Assembly (NCBI GenBank): GCA_963837815.1
Contig: CAWIOS010000013.1
Span: 744,001-808,000 of the forward strand
DNA: 64,000 nucleotides
Source: Fen-1273 sp963837815
GTDB taxonomy: Bacteria > Bacteroidota > Ignavibacteria > UBA10030 > UBA6906
Direction of reading: 5' to 3'
This document shows, in pieces, positions 41,987-49,855 of the stretch. Below the pieces are notes generated by a model. The model was given only the letters and a program-made list of their open reading frames with translations, was not told where the DNA came from and did no database searches. The position numbers and the translations under genes were made by a program. Position 1 is the first letter of the stretch. Every line of letters starts with the position of its first letter.

Positions 41987-42979
41987 CTATTGTACTATAA
42001 ATTGGGCGTTTCGATTTCTCGTGGAATGCGGGTCACTTATGAGCCGACTCCGTATGGCATCCACAAGCTCTCTAATACCATCTTCCACCGTTATTTCAGT
42101 TTTGTATCCCATCACCCGTTCAATTTTGTCGAAAGACACCTTAATGTCGCGCATATCGCCGTCAAAACTCAGGTCTTTGAGTTGGATGGTGACTTCAGGA
42201 ACGTATTTCTTGATCAGATTAATTACTTCTTCTTTTGAATAGTTCCCTGAGTTAGAGCCAACGTTGAACACTTGATTCCCAACCTTGTCTAGGTCAAGCT
42301 CCATCGCCATGATCAAAGCTTTGGCAATGTCCCGGATGTGGACAAAGGATCGATTATAGTTCTTTTGGTAGATGATTAATTGATGTTTTTCGATTGCTTC
42401 AAGAACAAATTGATTGATGATGAGGTCAAACCTCGTCCTTGGAGAAATCCCGAAGAGAGTCGCAAATCGGAAAAGGACGGGGACAGTGCCCGATCTTTTT
42501 CCTTCTTCCATCAAGAATGTTTCTGCGGCAATCTTCGTCTCAGCATACAAAGATTGCGGGTTCAACGGCGAATCCTCTGTGACCGCCGCATTTCCATCTG
42601 CAATTCCATAATTGCTGTATGTCGAGGCAAAAACGAACCTCTTTACGTTGTTCTTCTGAGCAAGTTCATATGTGTTCTTCGTCCCCTGCAAATTATAGAG
42701 CCATGCGACTTGGGGTCCGACCTGACGACAAGCTGGAAACCCCACCAGCGCTGCAAGGTGGACTACGTGATCAACGTTCCTAAAGTGGGCCTGGATCGAA
42801 GCTTTTTCGGTAACGTTGCCTTTGTAGAACCTGAAATTCGGGTGCGTTAAATATGCGAGGAGAGAATCACCTCCGAACAAGAGATCGTCGACGACTACGA
42901 CAGAATAGCCTCTTTGGAGAAGGACGCCAGTGAGTAGCGAGCCAATGTAGCCCGCTCCTCCAGTAATGAGTACTTTCAT
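41987..42979 (-). CDS. NAD-dependent sugar epimerase/dehydratase
   Basis: A 330-residue extended SDR. It shows VLITGGAGYIGSLLTGVLLQ, VVHLAALVGFPACRQ, FVFASTYSNYGIADG and YAETKIAAETFL (Tyr-x-x-x-Lys), then FRFATLFGISPRTRFDLIIN and FVHIRDIAKALIMAMEL. The protein belongs to the broad UDP/dTDP-sugar epimerase group; the exact substrate cannot be assigned. SD AGGAAA precedes the ATG. It lies eight bases upstream of the fucose-synthase-like gene, and both likely act on the same nucleotide-sugar branch. Confidence 0.82.
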   Translation of the reverse strand: MKVLITGGAGYIGSLLTGVLLQRGYSVVVVDDLLFGGDSLLAYLTHPNFRFYKGNVTEKASIQAHFRNVDHVVHLAALVGFPACRQVGPQVAWLYNLQGTKNTYELAQKNNVKRFVFASTYSNYGIADGNAAVTEDSPLNPQSLYAETKIAAETFLMEEGKRSGTVPVLFRFATLFGISPRTRFDLIINQFVLEAIEKHQLIIYQKNYNRSFVHIRDIAKALIMAMELDLDKVGNQVFNVGSNSGNYSKEEVINLIKKYVPEVTIQLKDLSFDGDMRDIKVSFDKIERVMGYKTEITVEDGIRELVDAIRSRLISDPHSTRNRNAQFIVQ

Positions 42980-43015
42980 ATCTTTTCCTGAATTAGGTGA
43001 AAAACAAGAGCAATC

Positions 43016-43996
43016 TTATGTCAGCGACTTAATATACTTCCCGATTCTCTCGCCATAAACTGATCGGATAGCAAAGAAGCCCGACGTTGCTGCGAACATT
43101 AGCAAAAATCCAATAACAGCATTTGTGCCACGCTTGGGCCTCTCCTTCTTGACCGGTTCGCGGCCCTCGTCAAGCACGTTTATGTTTGTGACTAACTTTA
43201 TTTCATCTATCTTAGCGATTTCTGCTTGCTTGCGTAATTCCAGATCAATCGTTCCTTTTATTTGAACTTCGCGAGCAAGTCGATCTTGTTCCAGAAGAAG
43301 CTGAGGTGAATTCAATACCTGTCTGTTCTTCTCCCGGAAGTTCTTTAGAGCTTCTTCAGCGATCCTAAGCTCCACATCAACCTGAGCCAGCCGAGATTCA
43401 ATCCATTTTCTCTGTTCTGTAGCGCTCGTCGATTTTTTTTCCCTCAGAAACAAATCCAGCTCGTCGATTGCTGCATTCAACACATCTGCAGCAAGGCGGG
43501 GCTCAGGCATTTCAACACTAGCGCTTACGACACTAGTTTTCGTGTCGAAATTGACAACTAACAGCGCTTTAAGTCTGCGCAGAGCCTCATCAAGATCCTT
43601 GGCGGGGGATCCTTCATCCAACTCCATGTACTGGATCAGGTTCACCGAGTCCTTGAATCGTACCGTCGCATATCGCTTCTGGATTACGTTTGTGAGGACC
43701 GACTCGCTGGTGAGGATCACGGGATAAAGGCGGGAAAGGTCATTCCCAGAGACATTGACTCCGGCCAATGAAGCTAAACCTGCGAGCGAACTCATCGAGC
43801 TCAGTTTGTTCTTGTCGGTCTCTGGAAGTATCGTTGCGTCTGCCTTGTAGTACTTGGGCAGCAGAAAGTTGACTCCGAGCGTCACAATTCCTACCGCGAA
43901 TGAGATCAGAAGCACCCGCTTCCTCTCCGCCCACACAGGAACGAAGATATCCCGGAATGTCACATCCGGCTTTGTTGTTGATGTCGAATCAGGCAT
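43016..43996 (-). CDS. Wzz-type chain-length determinant protein
   Basis: A 326-residue protein with two transmembrane segments (about 32-50, VLLISFAVGIVTLGVNFLLP, and about 292-312, AVIGFLLMFAATSGFFAIRS) around a mostly coiled-coil periplasmic domain (RKWIESRLAQVDVELRIAEE). The N-terminal motif LLPKYYKADATILPETD is typical of Wzz. It controls polymer length. It has no cytoplasmic BY-kinase domain, and none is encoded nearby. It stops just before, and is coupled to, the SLBB exporter gene (six bases apart). Confidence 0.88.
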   Translation of the reverse strand: MPDSTSTTKPDVTFRDIFVPVWAERKRVLLISFAVGIVTLGVNFLLPKYYKADATILPETDKNKLSSMSSLAGLASLAGVNVSGNDLSRLYPVILTSESVLTNVIQKRYATVRFKDSVNLIQYMELDEGSPAKDLDEALRRLKALLVVNFDTKTSVVSASVEMPEPRLAADVLNAAIDELDLFLREKKSTSATEQRKWIESRLAQVDVELRIAEEALKNFREKNRQVLNSPQLLLEQDRLAREVQIKGTIDLELRKQAEIAKIDEIKLVTNINVLDEGREPVKKERPKRGTNAVIGFLLMFAATSGFFAIRSVYGERIGKYIKSLT

Positions 43997-44002
43997 GGGA
44001 AT

Positions 44003-46465
44003 TTATTTCGACACTTGAATCATGGCCACAGTTAACGCTGCGAGGCTGGCAAGTATAGTCACAACGTCCCTTAGAATTGGAAGAGTGTTATCGACCTTTT
44101 CTATCTTCTTCGGGACATATACTGAACTTCCCGGCAATATGTCCTGGCTCCCAAATAGTCCTCCCCCATCCCATTTTTTTCCACCTGGGAGGAGGACGAC
44201 CACCCGGTCCTCGTCCGCCTCTTCCTTCATCCCGCCTGCCTGCTCCAGATAGAAATCGAGATTCGCGCCCTTCTTATAGAGAACGGGAGACGGTACGATG
44301 ACTTCCCCGGATACGTAGACTACATCCTCGACAACAGCAACGTTGATTGAGTCTCTGTCATACAGGATCACGTTATCACGAGACGATTCGTCCTCCAGGG
44401 CTTTTTTGAAGTCGATGGGGACGAGTCCGGCGTTATTGAATTTTCTGAACAATCTCGCCCCTTCGATGTAGGCTCCGACACGTAACCCGCCAGCTCGTTT
44501 GAATAACTCGGCCAGACGTTCTCCTGAATACCGGATAGCATATGTCCCGGGATACATCACGTACCCGGTAAGAACAACCGATTTTGGGACAGTGATTTTG
44601 GGATTCTCAGGAATAGAGACTATGTCGTTGTCGTTCAGAAAGAAATCCTGGGTTCCGGTCTTCCAGTAGTCATCAGGAAGGTCAACCTTGAATACCGTCG
44701 TGTACCGCCCTACCTGTGTCGTGTCCATTCGCGCCACTTCAATGCCGGAGACCTGGCCCAGTTCCGTCAAACCCCCCGCCATGACAATGAGATCGCCGAT
44801 AGTGAGTTGTTCCCTCCTGGGATATTTCCCGGGAATCCGGACCGCGCCGGCAATTGTCACCATCCTCTGGGGATAGAAGAGGCTGTCCGGGTACACGAAG
44901 ACGCTGTCTTCGTTCTTCAGAAGGAGATTATTCGCTTCTTCTCCGCCCAGCGCCATGCGGATATTGAACGTGAGGATTTCGCGGCGGAGGTTCGGAAGGA
45001 CACGCGAGATTGTGCCAAGCTCGGAAAACGTGCTCCGCTTCAAGCTGTCCGCGCGCATTATCAGATCCGCCACGCGCATCCCCGGAGTGAGGCCGTATCT
45101 CCCCGGCTTGTACACGGGTCCGGCGATATCAACCCGGTTAACCTGGTCAAACGCGATCTCGAGAACATGAACCAGGTCTCCGTCTTCGAGCCCCGCTTTG
45201 CTCGCCAGCATCTGCTGCGCACTGTCAAAACTCAGGTCGATCTGAAGGATCTCTTTGTCATACATCTGCCGCTCCCTCAGCGGGACAATGCGCTCGAGGT
45301 GGATGCGCTTCGTATATGCGAAGAACCGGAGGCCGCCGGCCAGTTGCAAAAGATCACTCAGCGTTTCGCCGTCCTTGATTTCGTATATCGCGGGGCGGGT
45401 CACCTGGCCGGTGATGGCAACACGGCGCGTAGCGGGAGGAATGTACAGTACATCGCCGTCCATCAAGGATACATCGTTCGACTTCTTCAGCTTCTGGATG
45501 TACGAGTACAGGTCGGCCGGGGGTATCTCCTCCCCTCTCCGGAGAATGCGGATATTGCGCATGCTGCCGCTGATTGTGGGCCCACCCGCGGCGTACATCG
45601 CAGAGAGCACCGTCGACAAAGCCGGAATCGCGTAGCCTCCCGGCCTGTTGACTTCTCCCGTGACGTACACCTGGATTGTGCGCAGCTTTCCAACGGAAAC
45701 ATCGAGGAACGTCCTTGCCCGGGCGCCGCCCTGTAGGCTGGAATACACCGATGACATCCGCTTCAGAAGCTTCTCCTCAAACTGACCGAGCGTAAGCCCG
45801 TTGGCGCTCACAGGCCCAACCTCGGGGACAACGAGATTTCCCTCCCTGTTAACGGAGAGCTGATAGCTGAGCCTCGTCTCCCCCCACACGCTCAATGTAA
45901 TCTCATCGCCGGGACCAAGCTGGTATGAAGGCGGAGGAGGAGTAGCTGCGGATGGTGTGAAAAAAGTTGACGGGAACTGGAATATGTCGAACCCGTACGG
46001 CTGCATCAAGCTGTCGGCGCCAAGTCTCACGCCGAATCCCGGGACAGGATACTTCTTGACCATCTTCAGCGATTTCAGCGATACGGTGTCCAGATCACCC
46101 AGAAACCTGTAGCTCGGCTTCTGGACGTCCAGCCGGGGATCTCCTCTGAGCGGACTGGCACTCCTGCCGAACACCGATTCGCCGCTCTCTGACGCCGGGA
46201 CGGGTCTGAGCCGGGACAGATAATCGTCGAGGCTGATCCCGTACTCTTTCGCCTTGGCGATGGCCTCTTCCCGGGTCATCCCAAGCTCCTTCAGCTTTGC
46301 ATCGATGTCGGCGGGGGTCATTTTATCGAGCTGGCTCTCCGCCTCCGCCTTGATCTGTTCCCTGGATTGCTCCTGTGCGGGCGCGACTCTATGGTCGAGG
46401 GCGAGAACAGCAAGCAGGCACCCGAGAAGGGCGATGCGTTTTACAGTTGCCTTTCTCAAAATCAT
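44003..46465 (-). CDS. SLBB-domain polysaccharide export protein (Wza role), six SLBB units
   Basis: About 820 residues from ATG 46465 (MILRKATVKRIALLGCLLAV, a signal peptide ending in APA). A start nine codons earlier (46492) is possible. A helical N-terminal part is followed by the Poly_export domain (PPSYQLGPGDEITLSVWGET, LSVNREGNLVVPEVGPVSAN), then six SLBB-like units, each starting near VxVxGxVxxPGxY (IQVYVTGEVNRPGGYAIPAL, RRVAITGQVTRPAIYEIKDG, VDIAGPVYKPGRYGL, RMVTIAGAVRIPGKYPRREQ, SVVLTGYVMYPGTYAIRYS, VVYVSGEVIVPSPVLYKKG). The C-terminus ends in a hydrophobic helix. It is much longer than E. coli Wza (about 380). It should form the outer-membrane or trans-periplasmic exit channel. Confidence 0.92.
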   Translation of the reverse strand: MILRKATVKRIALLGCLLAVLALDHRVAPAQEQSREQIKAEAESQLDKMTPADIDAKLKELGMTREEAIAKAKEYGISLDDYLSRLRPVPASESGESVFGRSASPLRGDPRLDVQKPSYRFLGDLDTVSLKSLKMVKKYPVPGFGVRLGADSLMQPYGFDIFQFPSTFFTPSAATPPPPSYQLGPGDEITLSVWGETRLSYQLSVNREGNLVVPEVGPVSANGLTLGQFEEKLLKRMSSVYSSLQGGARARTFLDVSVGKLRTIQVYVTGEVNRPGGYAIPALSTVLSAMYAAGGPTISGSMRNIRILRRGEEIPPADLYSYIQKLKKSNDVSLMDGDVLYIPPATRRVAITGQVTRPAIYEIKDGETLSDLLQLAGGLRFFAYTKRIHLERIVPLRERQMYDKEILQIDLSFDSAQQMLASKAGLEDGDLVHVLEIAFDQVNRVDIAGPVYKPGRYGLTPGMRVADLIMRADSLKRSTFSELGTISRVLPNLRREILTFNIRMALGGEEANNLLLKNEDSVFVYPDSLFYPQRMVTIAGAVRIPGKYPRREQLTIGDLIVMAGGLTELGQVSGIEVARMDTTQVGRYTTVFKVDLPDDYWKTGTQDFFLNDNDIVSIPENPKITVPKSVVLTGYVMYPGTYAIRYSGERLAELFKRAGGLRVGAYIEGARLFRKFNNAGLVPIDFKKALEDESSRDNVILYDRDSINVAVVEDVVYVSGEVIVPSPVLYKKGANLDFYLEQAGGMKEEADEDRVVVLLPGGKKWDGGGLFGSQDILPGSSVYVPKKIEKVDNTLPILRDVVTILASLAALTVAMIQVSK

Positions 46466-46504
46466 CTCATTTATTGTACAACCATTAATCATCTACGCCC
46501 CCGC

Positions 46505-47206
46505 ATGCTCATTGCTGTTCTCTCCGATATCCACGGCAACCTCGAGGCCTTCAAGGAGGTTTTGAAGAAAGTCGAGGATTTGAAAGTTGAGACCGTCTAT
46601 TGCCTTGGAGATACCGTAGGCTACGGACCATTTCCGAACGAGTGCGTGGATCTCGTGCGCAAACATTGCACGGTAGTGTTGAAAGGTAACCACGACAGCG
46701 GGCTTGTGGGAGATACGCCGCTCGATGATTTCAACCACTATGGGGTCAGTGCGATTCAATGGTCAAAGGGCGTTGTGACAAAGGAGAACTGTGATTATCT
46801 CCATTCTCTCCCTTTCACGGCGGAACCCAATGGGCTTACGCTCGTGCACTCCTCACCGGAACATCCTGACGCGTGGAGCTATATACTGACGATGCGGGCG
46901 GCCCAGGAGAATTTCGCGGCGTTCAAGACCGCTCTCTGCTTTATTGGGCACACTCACGTCCCCATCATCATCGGTGAAGACGGGTCCATCAACAAGTTTA
47001 AGCCCGGAGCCCGGCACATCATCAACGTGGGAAGCGTCGGCCAGCCTCGTGACGGAAACCCCGATGCCGCGTTCGGACTTTTTGATACATCCACGGGTGA
47101 CTACAGCCTGATACGCGTGCACTATGAGGTGCAGGTGACCGCGCGCGCCATCCGTGATGTGGGACTGCCCGAATTCCTGGCGCAGCGACTTTTCCAGGGA
47201 TCGTAA
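46505..47206 (+). CDS. Metallophosphoesterase (YfcE/MJ0936-like)
   Basis: About 233 residues from ATG 46505, chosen because MLIAVLSDIHGNLEAFKEVL begins the fold; the upstream frame is antisense to the exporter gene. Metal-site motifs are complete: SDIHGN (8-12), CLGDTVGYGP (Asp36), KGNHD (62-64), LVHSSPEHPDAWSY and GHTHVPIII. The family comprises small cytoplasmic phosphodiesterases or phosphatases of uncertain substrate. It is divergent from the glycan operon with only about 40 bp between starts, so promoters overlap. The stop codon is inside the first of three hairpins. Confidence 0.88.
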   Translation: MLIAVLSDIHGNLEAFKEVLKKVEDLKVETVYCLGDTVGYGPFPNECVDLVRKHCTVVLKGNHDSGLVGDTPLDDFNHYGVSAIQWSKGVVTKENCDYLHSLPFTAEPNGLTLVHSSPEHPDAWSYILTMRAAQENFAAFKTALCFIGHTHVPIIIGEDGSINKFKPGARHIINVGSVGQPRDGNPDAAFGLFDTSTGDYSLIRVHYEVQVTARAIRDVGLPEFLAQRLFQGS

Positions 47207-47268
47207 CGGCTTACGCCGTTAACCGTGCACGGTCAACAGCATGCGCCGTCAACAGCTTACGCTGTTGA
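47204..47268. repeat. Cluster of three related hairpins
   Basis: TAACGGC-TTAC-GCCGTTA (47204-47221, containing the stop codon), ACCGTGCACGGT (47222-47233) and TCAACAGC-TTAC-GCTGTTGA (47249-47268). TCAACAGC is also directly repeated at 47233-47240. Two hairpins share the loop TTAC. Confidence 0.7.
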
Positions 47269-47328
47269 TATGGTGCACAACATGCAAAAAACAGCGTAAA
47301 GAATCAACCTGAAACGCGAGACCGTCTC

Positions 47329-47357
47329 TTGTTTCGGGTCCTCGAATTTCGTATCAT
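47329..47357 (+). promoter_or_regulatory. Promoter of tRNA-Ser
   Basis: TTGTTT (47329-47334), 17 bp, TATCAT (47352-47357, five of six consensus). Expected start is about 30 bases before the tRNA. Confidence 0.55.
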
Positions 47358-47394
47358 TGTAAAGACTTTTCGTCTACAACCCGATTCCGAACCT

Positions 47395-47484
47395 GGAGGG
47401 GTGGGTGAGTGGCCGAAACCAACGGTTTGCTAAACCGTCGTAGGGGGTAAACCTCTACCGAGAGTTCGAATCTCTCCCCCTCCG
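47395..47484 (+). tRNA. tRNA-Ser (anticodon GCT)
   Basis: A 90-base class II tRNA. Acceptor GGAGGGG pairs with CCCCTCC (47477-47483), discriminator G. The anticodon stem ACGGT/ACCGT encloses the loop TTGCTAA, giving GCT for AGC/AGU serine codons. It has a long variable arm and T-arm GAGAG-TTCGAAT-CTCTC. CCA is not encoded. Confidence 0.96.
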
Positions 47485-47493
47485 CGAAAAATC

Positions 47494-47526
47494 AAGGGCA
47501 CCTTCACGGGTGCCCTTTGTCTTTTT
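47494..47526. terminator. Bidirectional terminator between tRNA-Ser and wzi
   Basis: AAGGGCACC (47494-47502) pairs with GGTGCCCTT (47509-47517), a perfect 9-bp stem. T-rich sequence follows on the plus strand, and five A precede it, giving a T-tract on the minus strand after the Wzi gene. Confidence 0.85.
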
Positions 47527-47547
47527 CGGCCCTGCAGGGGTGATGGC

Positions 47548-49218
47548 TCAGAAGTCAACACGGAAGGTCGTCCACGCGATGTTGTCCTTGAGGGTCCGGG
47601 ACTGAGCGGGGTAATCGAAATACCGGAAGAAGTATGTGAATTCGAGGAAATACTGCCTCACGGGCTGCCAGGTGAACCCGATCGTCGCCAGGAAGCGGTT
47701 CACCCTCAGCCCTTCCAGGAACACGTTCGGGTGGACGTTATCCCCCTCGCCGTTGAGAAGATCAGACCCGGCGTTGAACAGGATGTCTCCGTTCGCATCA
47801 ACGATGTTCTCCCCTGTCCTCTGAAACTGGAGCTTCCCGCTGACACTGACGCGCGGGCTGACGTCGTATTCCGCAAGGAGCATCCATTCATCGGAGTTCG
47901 GCTGAAGCTCCTGGCCAAGCGGCAGCCCCCAGTTCGCATACGAGCTTACGATCTCCCTGTGCGCGCCGACAAACGGGCCTATCCGCGTGTATTCCACGGA
48001 AAGCGCTAGGTTGCTGGCGGAAAATGCATCCTGCCAGAGTACCCCCCCCTGCCAGCCGAACTTGTTGTCGTCTCCTGCGACGCCGGTGTTGCCGATTGTC
48101 CCGAGGTCCAGGTCGTCAATCATCAGAGTCCCGTTCAAGCGGACTTTCCGCAAGGGAAAAGCCTCCGCATCGATCCAGATGTGTTTTTTGTGCGCATTAT
48201 CGACCGGGAGCTGTATCGACTGGTCGGTCGACGTGAGGAACGCAAGCGGGTTCATGAGCGCAAGCGACGGGGGCTGCCTGCTGTACACGATCGCCTCGCT
48301 CAGGCCGAGCCTGAACCGCGACCCGATATTGAACTCCACCCTGTGGGTGGCGATGTACTTTGACGAAAGGGTGTGCCCGTTTGTATCGGCGCCCACGAGG
48401 CTCCCGTGCAGAAACGTGTAGCGGAGGCTGCCGCTCCTGAGGTCGAGCCGGATGAAATCGAACGGGACGGTGTTGTCCGAAAAGACGAGCCGGTCGCTGT
48501 ATCCCATCCCCCAGAGAATCTGCTCCCGGCCGACCATCAGCGTCAGCCAGTTTGCGTCGTATCGCATGTACCCGTTCGTCAGGTCAAAGTAGCCGCGCGC
48601 GTCGGAATTGAACTTGTCGTTTGCAGCCAGGCGCGGATCCATGAGTGCGAACTGGTGAGATCCGCTGAGGAGCTTCCCGTTCGACGCCTGGAGGTAGTAA
48701 CCCAGATGATCGAAAAGGGTCCCGCGCACACGCACGCCGATTTCCCCCAGCGAGGCGAACGTCGATCCGGTGGAATCGCCTCTCGCCGCCCTGTAGCTGT
48801 AGGAGCCGAATCCGTCGACAAATACGGAGGCGGTCGAATCAGCATAGGCATAGAGATACTTTTGCCTGTCGTCGTCAAAGATGGAGGTCAGGCCTCCGTC
48901 CGGCAGGATCGCCGTTGAACCCGACAGCGAGTGCGACATGTCGTACGAGAGTTTGACCTTCAGGTCCCTGAGTATGCCCCTGTCCGTCGCGGAGAGCGAA
49001 GCGGACCTGTCAAGGGAATCCAGGAACCCCGAGATCTCACTCCGGGAAAGCGGGAGCATCCCCCAGTGAAAACCGTTCAATGTCCCGTTCAACTCCTGCC
49101 TCAGGAGGAACTTGTACACAGGGTCGGATGCGGGAACCAGGTCACGCTGCGCAAAAAGGTGTGCCAGGGGGAGGCAGGTGACCGCAAAGGCGAGAACGAG
49201 ACATCTGGAAAGTCGCAT
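47548..49218 (-). CDS. Wzi-like capsule assembly outer-membrane protein
   Basis: A 556-residue protein with a signal peptide (about 1-23, ending LFA). ASDPVYKFLLRQELNGTLNG begins the mature part, and an outer-membrane barrel follows, with typical Wzi segments NGYMRYDANWLTLMVGREQI, WGMGYSDRLVFSDNTVPFDF, SLRYTFLHGSLVG and the terminal strand FLEFTYFFRYFDYPAQSRT. Wzi proteins help retain or assemble capsule at the surface. This supports a capsule rather than purely secreted polymer. It has its own promoter (49278-49306) and is separated from the glycan island by the phosphoesterase and tRNA genes. Confidence 0.85.
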   Translation of the reverse strand: MRLSRCLVLAFAVTCLPLAHLFAQRDLVPASDPVYKFLLRQELNGTLNGFHWGMLPLSRSEISGFLDSLDRSASLSATDRGILRDLKVKLSYDMSHSLSGSTAILPDGGLTSIFDDDRQKYLYAYADSTASVFVDGFGSYSYRAARGDSTGSTFASLGEIGVRVRGTLFDHLGYYLQASNGKLLSGSHQFALMDPRLAANDKFNSDARGYFDLTNGYMRYDANWLTLMVGREQILWGMGYSDRLVFSDNTVPFDFIRLDLRSGSLRYTFLHGSLVGADTNGHTLSSKYIATHRVEFNIGSRFRLGLSEAIVYSRQPPSLALMNPLAFLTSTDQSIQLPVDNAHKKHIWIDAEAFPLRKVRLNGTLMIDDLDLGTIGNTGVAGDDNKFGWQGGVLWQDAFSASNLALSVEYTRIGPFVGAHREIVSSYANWGLPLGQELQPNSDEWMLLAEYDVSPRVSVSGKLQFQRTGENIVDANGDILFNAGSDLLNGEGDNVHPNVFLEGLRVNRFLATIGFTWQPVRQYFLEFTYFFRYFDYPAQSRTLKDNIAWTTFRVDF

Positions 49219-49277
49219 GGGGATCGGGATTCAACATGGATAGGAAGGCCGGCGGGCCGGAACACCGGCTGTGCCCC

Positions 49278-49306
49278 AAACTACAACTACGATCACTCAC
49301 AGTCAA
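49278..49306 (-). promoter_or_regulatory. Promoter of wzi-like gene
   Basis: TTGACT (49306-49301), 17 bp, TAGTTT (49283-49278). Good -35, weaker -10. Confidence 0.5.
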
Positions 49307-49373
49307 CTGAAGCCCGCCCGGGATGACGGGGCGTACCTGGCCGCGTCAGTCATGCTATTTCTCCAAAGTGGAC

Positions 49374-49402
49374 TTGCATTCATCTCCACGCAGGGCTACA
49401 TT
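49374..49402 (+). promoter_or_regulatory. Promoter of 49427-49855 gene
   Basis: TTGCAT (49374-49379), 17 bp, TACATT (49397-49402). Expected start near 49409, about 18 bases before the ATG. Confidence 0.55.
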
Positions 49403-49426
49403 GCCCGGGAATCACCATGATCCTGA

Positions 49427-49855
49427 ATGATGCCGGAAACGCACAATACGCTTGTCGGGCAGCTTGTTGAGTATCTCAGGGCGGAGGGGATCGAGATAAA
49501 GGGAGCCCGGGGAATCGAGGGGATAGGGGCGCCACCTCTGATTACAAACGATGGATTCGGTTCTTCACGCCCCCGCCGGCCGGACGTCATCGGGTTCGAC
49601 CCGGAGAAGCGGCGCATCGTGTTCGGGCTCGTGGTGCCCGACAAGGAGAGTCTTGACAGCGAGGACGCGCTGGAGGCGTACAATGTCTTTTTGGATCACA
49701 ATGCCGGGGCGGGTGAGAGGGCTTCGGCGCTCTACGTGATCATCCCGCAGGAACTTCTGAACGAATTCACGTCACTCGTCACACACTACATCCACAGGGA
49801 GTACTGGCACCGCGTTACGGGGGTGGCCGCTACTGCCGGGAGTCCGACGCCGTGA
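49427..49855 (+). CDS. Small protein resembling a degenerate PD-(D/E)XK nuclease fold
   Basis: A 142-residue protein without signal or membrane segment; function not recognised. The order helix (LVGQLVEYLRAEGIEIKGAR), then RPDVIGFDPEKRRIVFGLVV, then a helix (DSEDALEAYNVFLDHN) and a strand (ASALYVIIP) matches the core of restriction-endonuclease-like folds. The second motif, expected as E-x-K, reads G-L-V, so catalysis is unlikely. Two ATG codons are adjacent at the start. The 3' end overlaps the convergent mltD gene by 26 bp. A clear promoter supports that it is a real gene. Confidence 0.65.
   Translation: MMPETHNTLVGQLVEYLRAEGIEIKGARGIEGIGAPPLITNDGFGSSRPRRPDVIGFDPEKRRIVFGLVVPDKESLDSEDALEAYNVFLDHNAGAGERASALYVIIPQELLNEFTSLVTHYIHREYWHRVTGVAATAGSPTP

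Noticed and set aside
46367..46504. N-terminal extension of the metallophosphoesterase
   Set aside because: Antisense to the exporter signal peptide; the fold starts exactly at MLIAVLSDIHGN.
47204..47268. CRISPR-like repeats after the phosphoesterase gene
   Set aside because: Only two short related units, no regular spacing or spacers, and no cas genes in the window.
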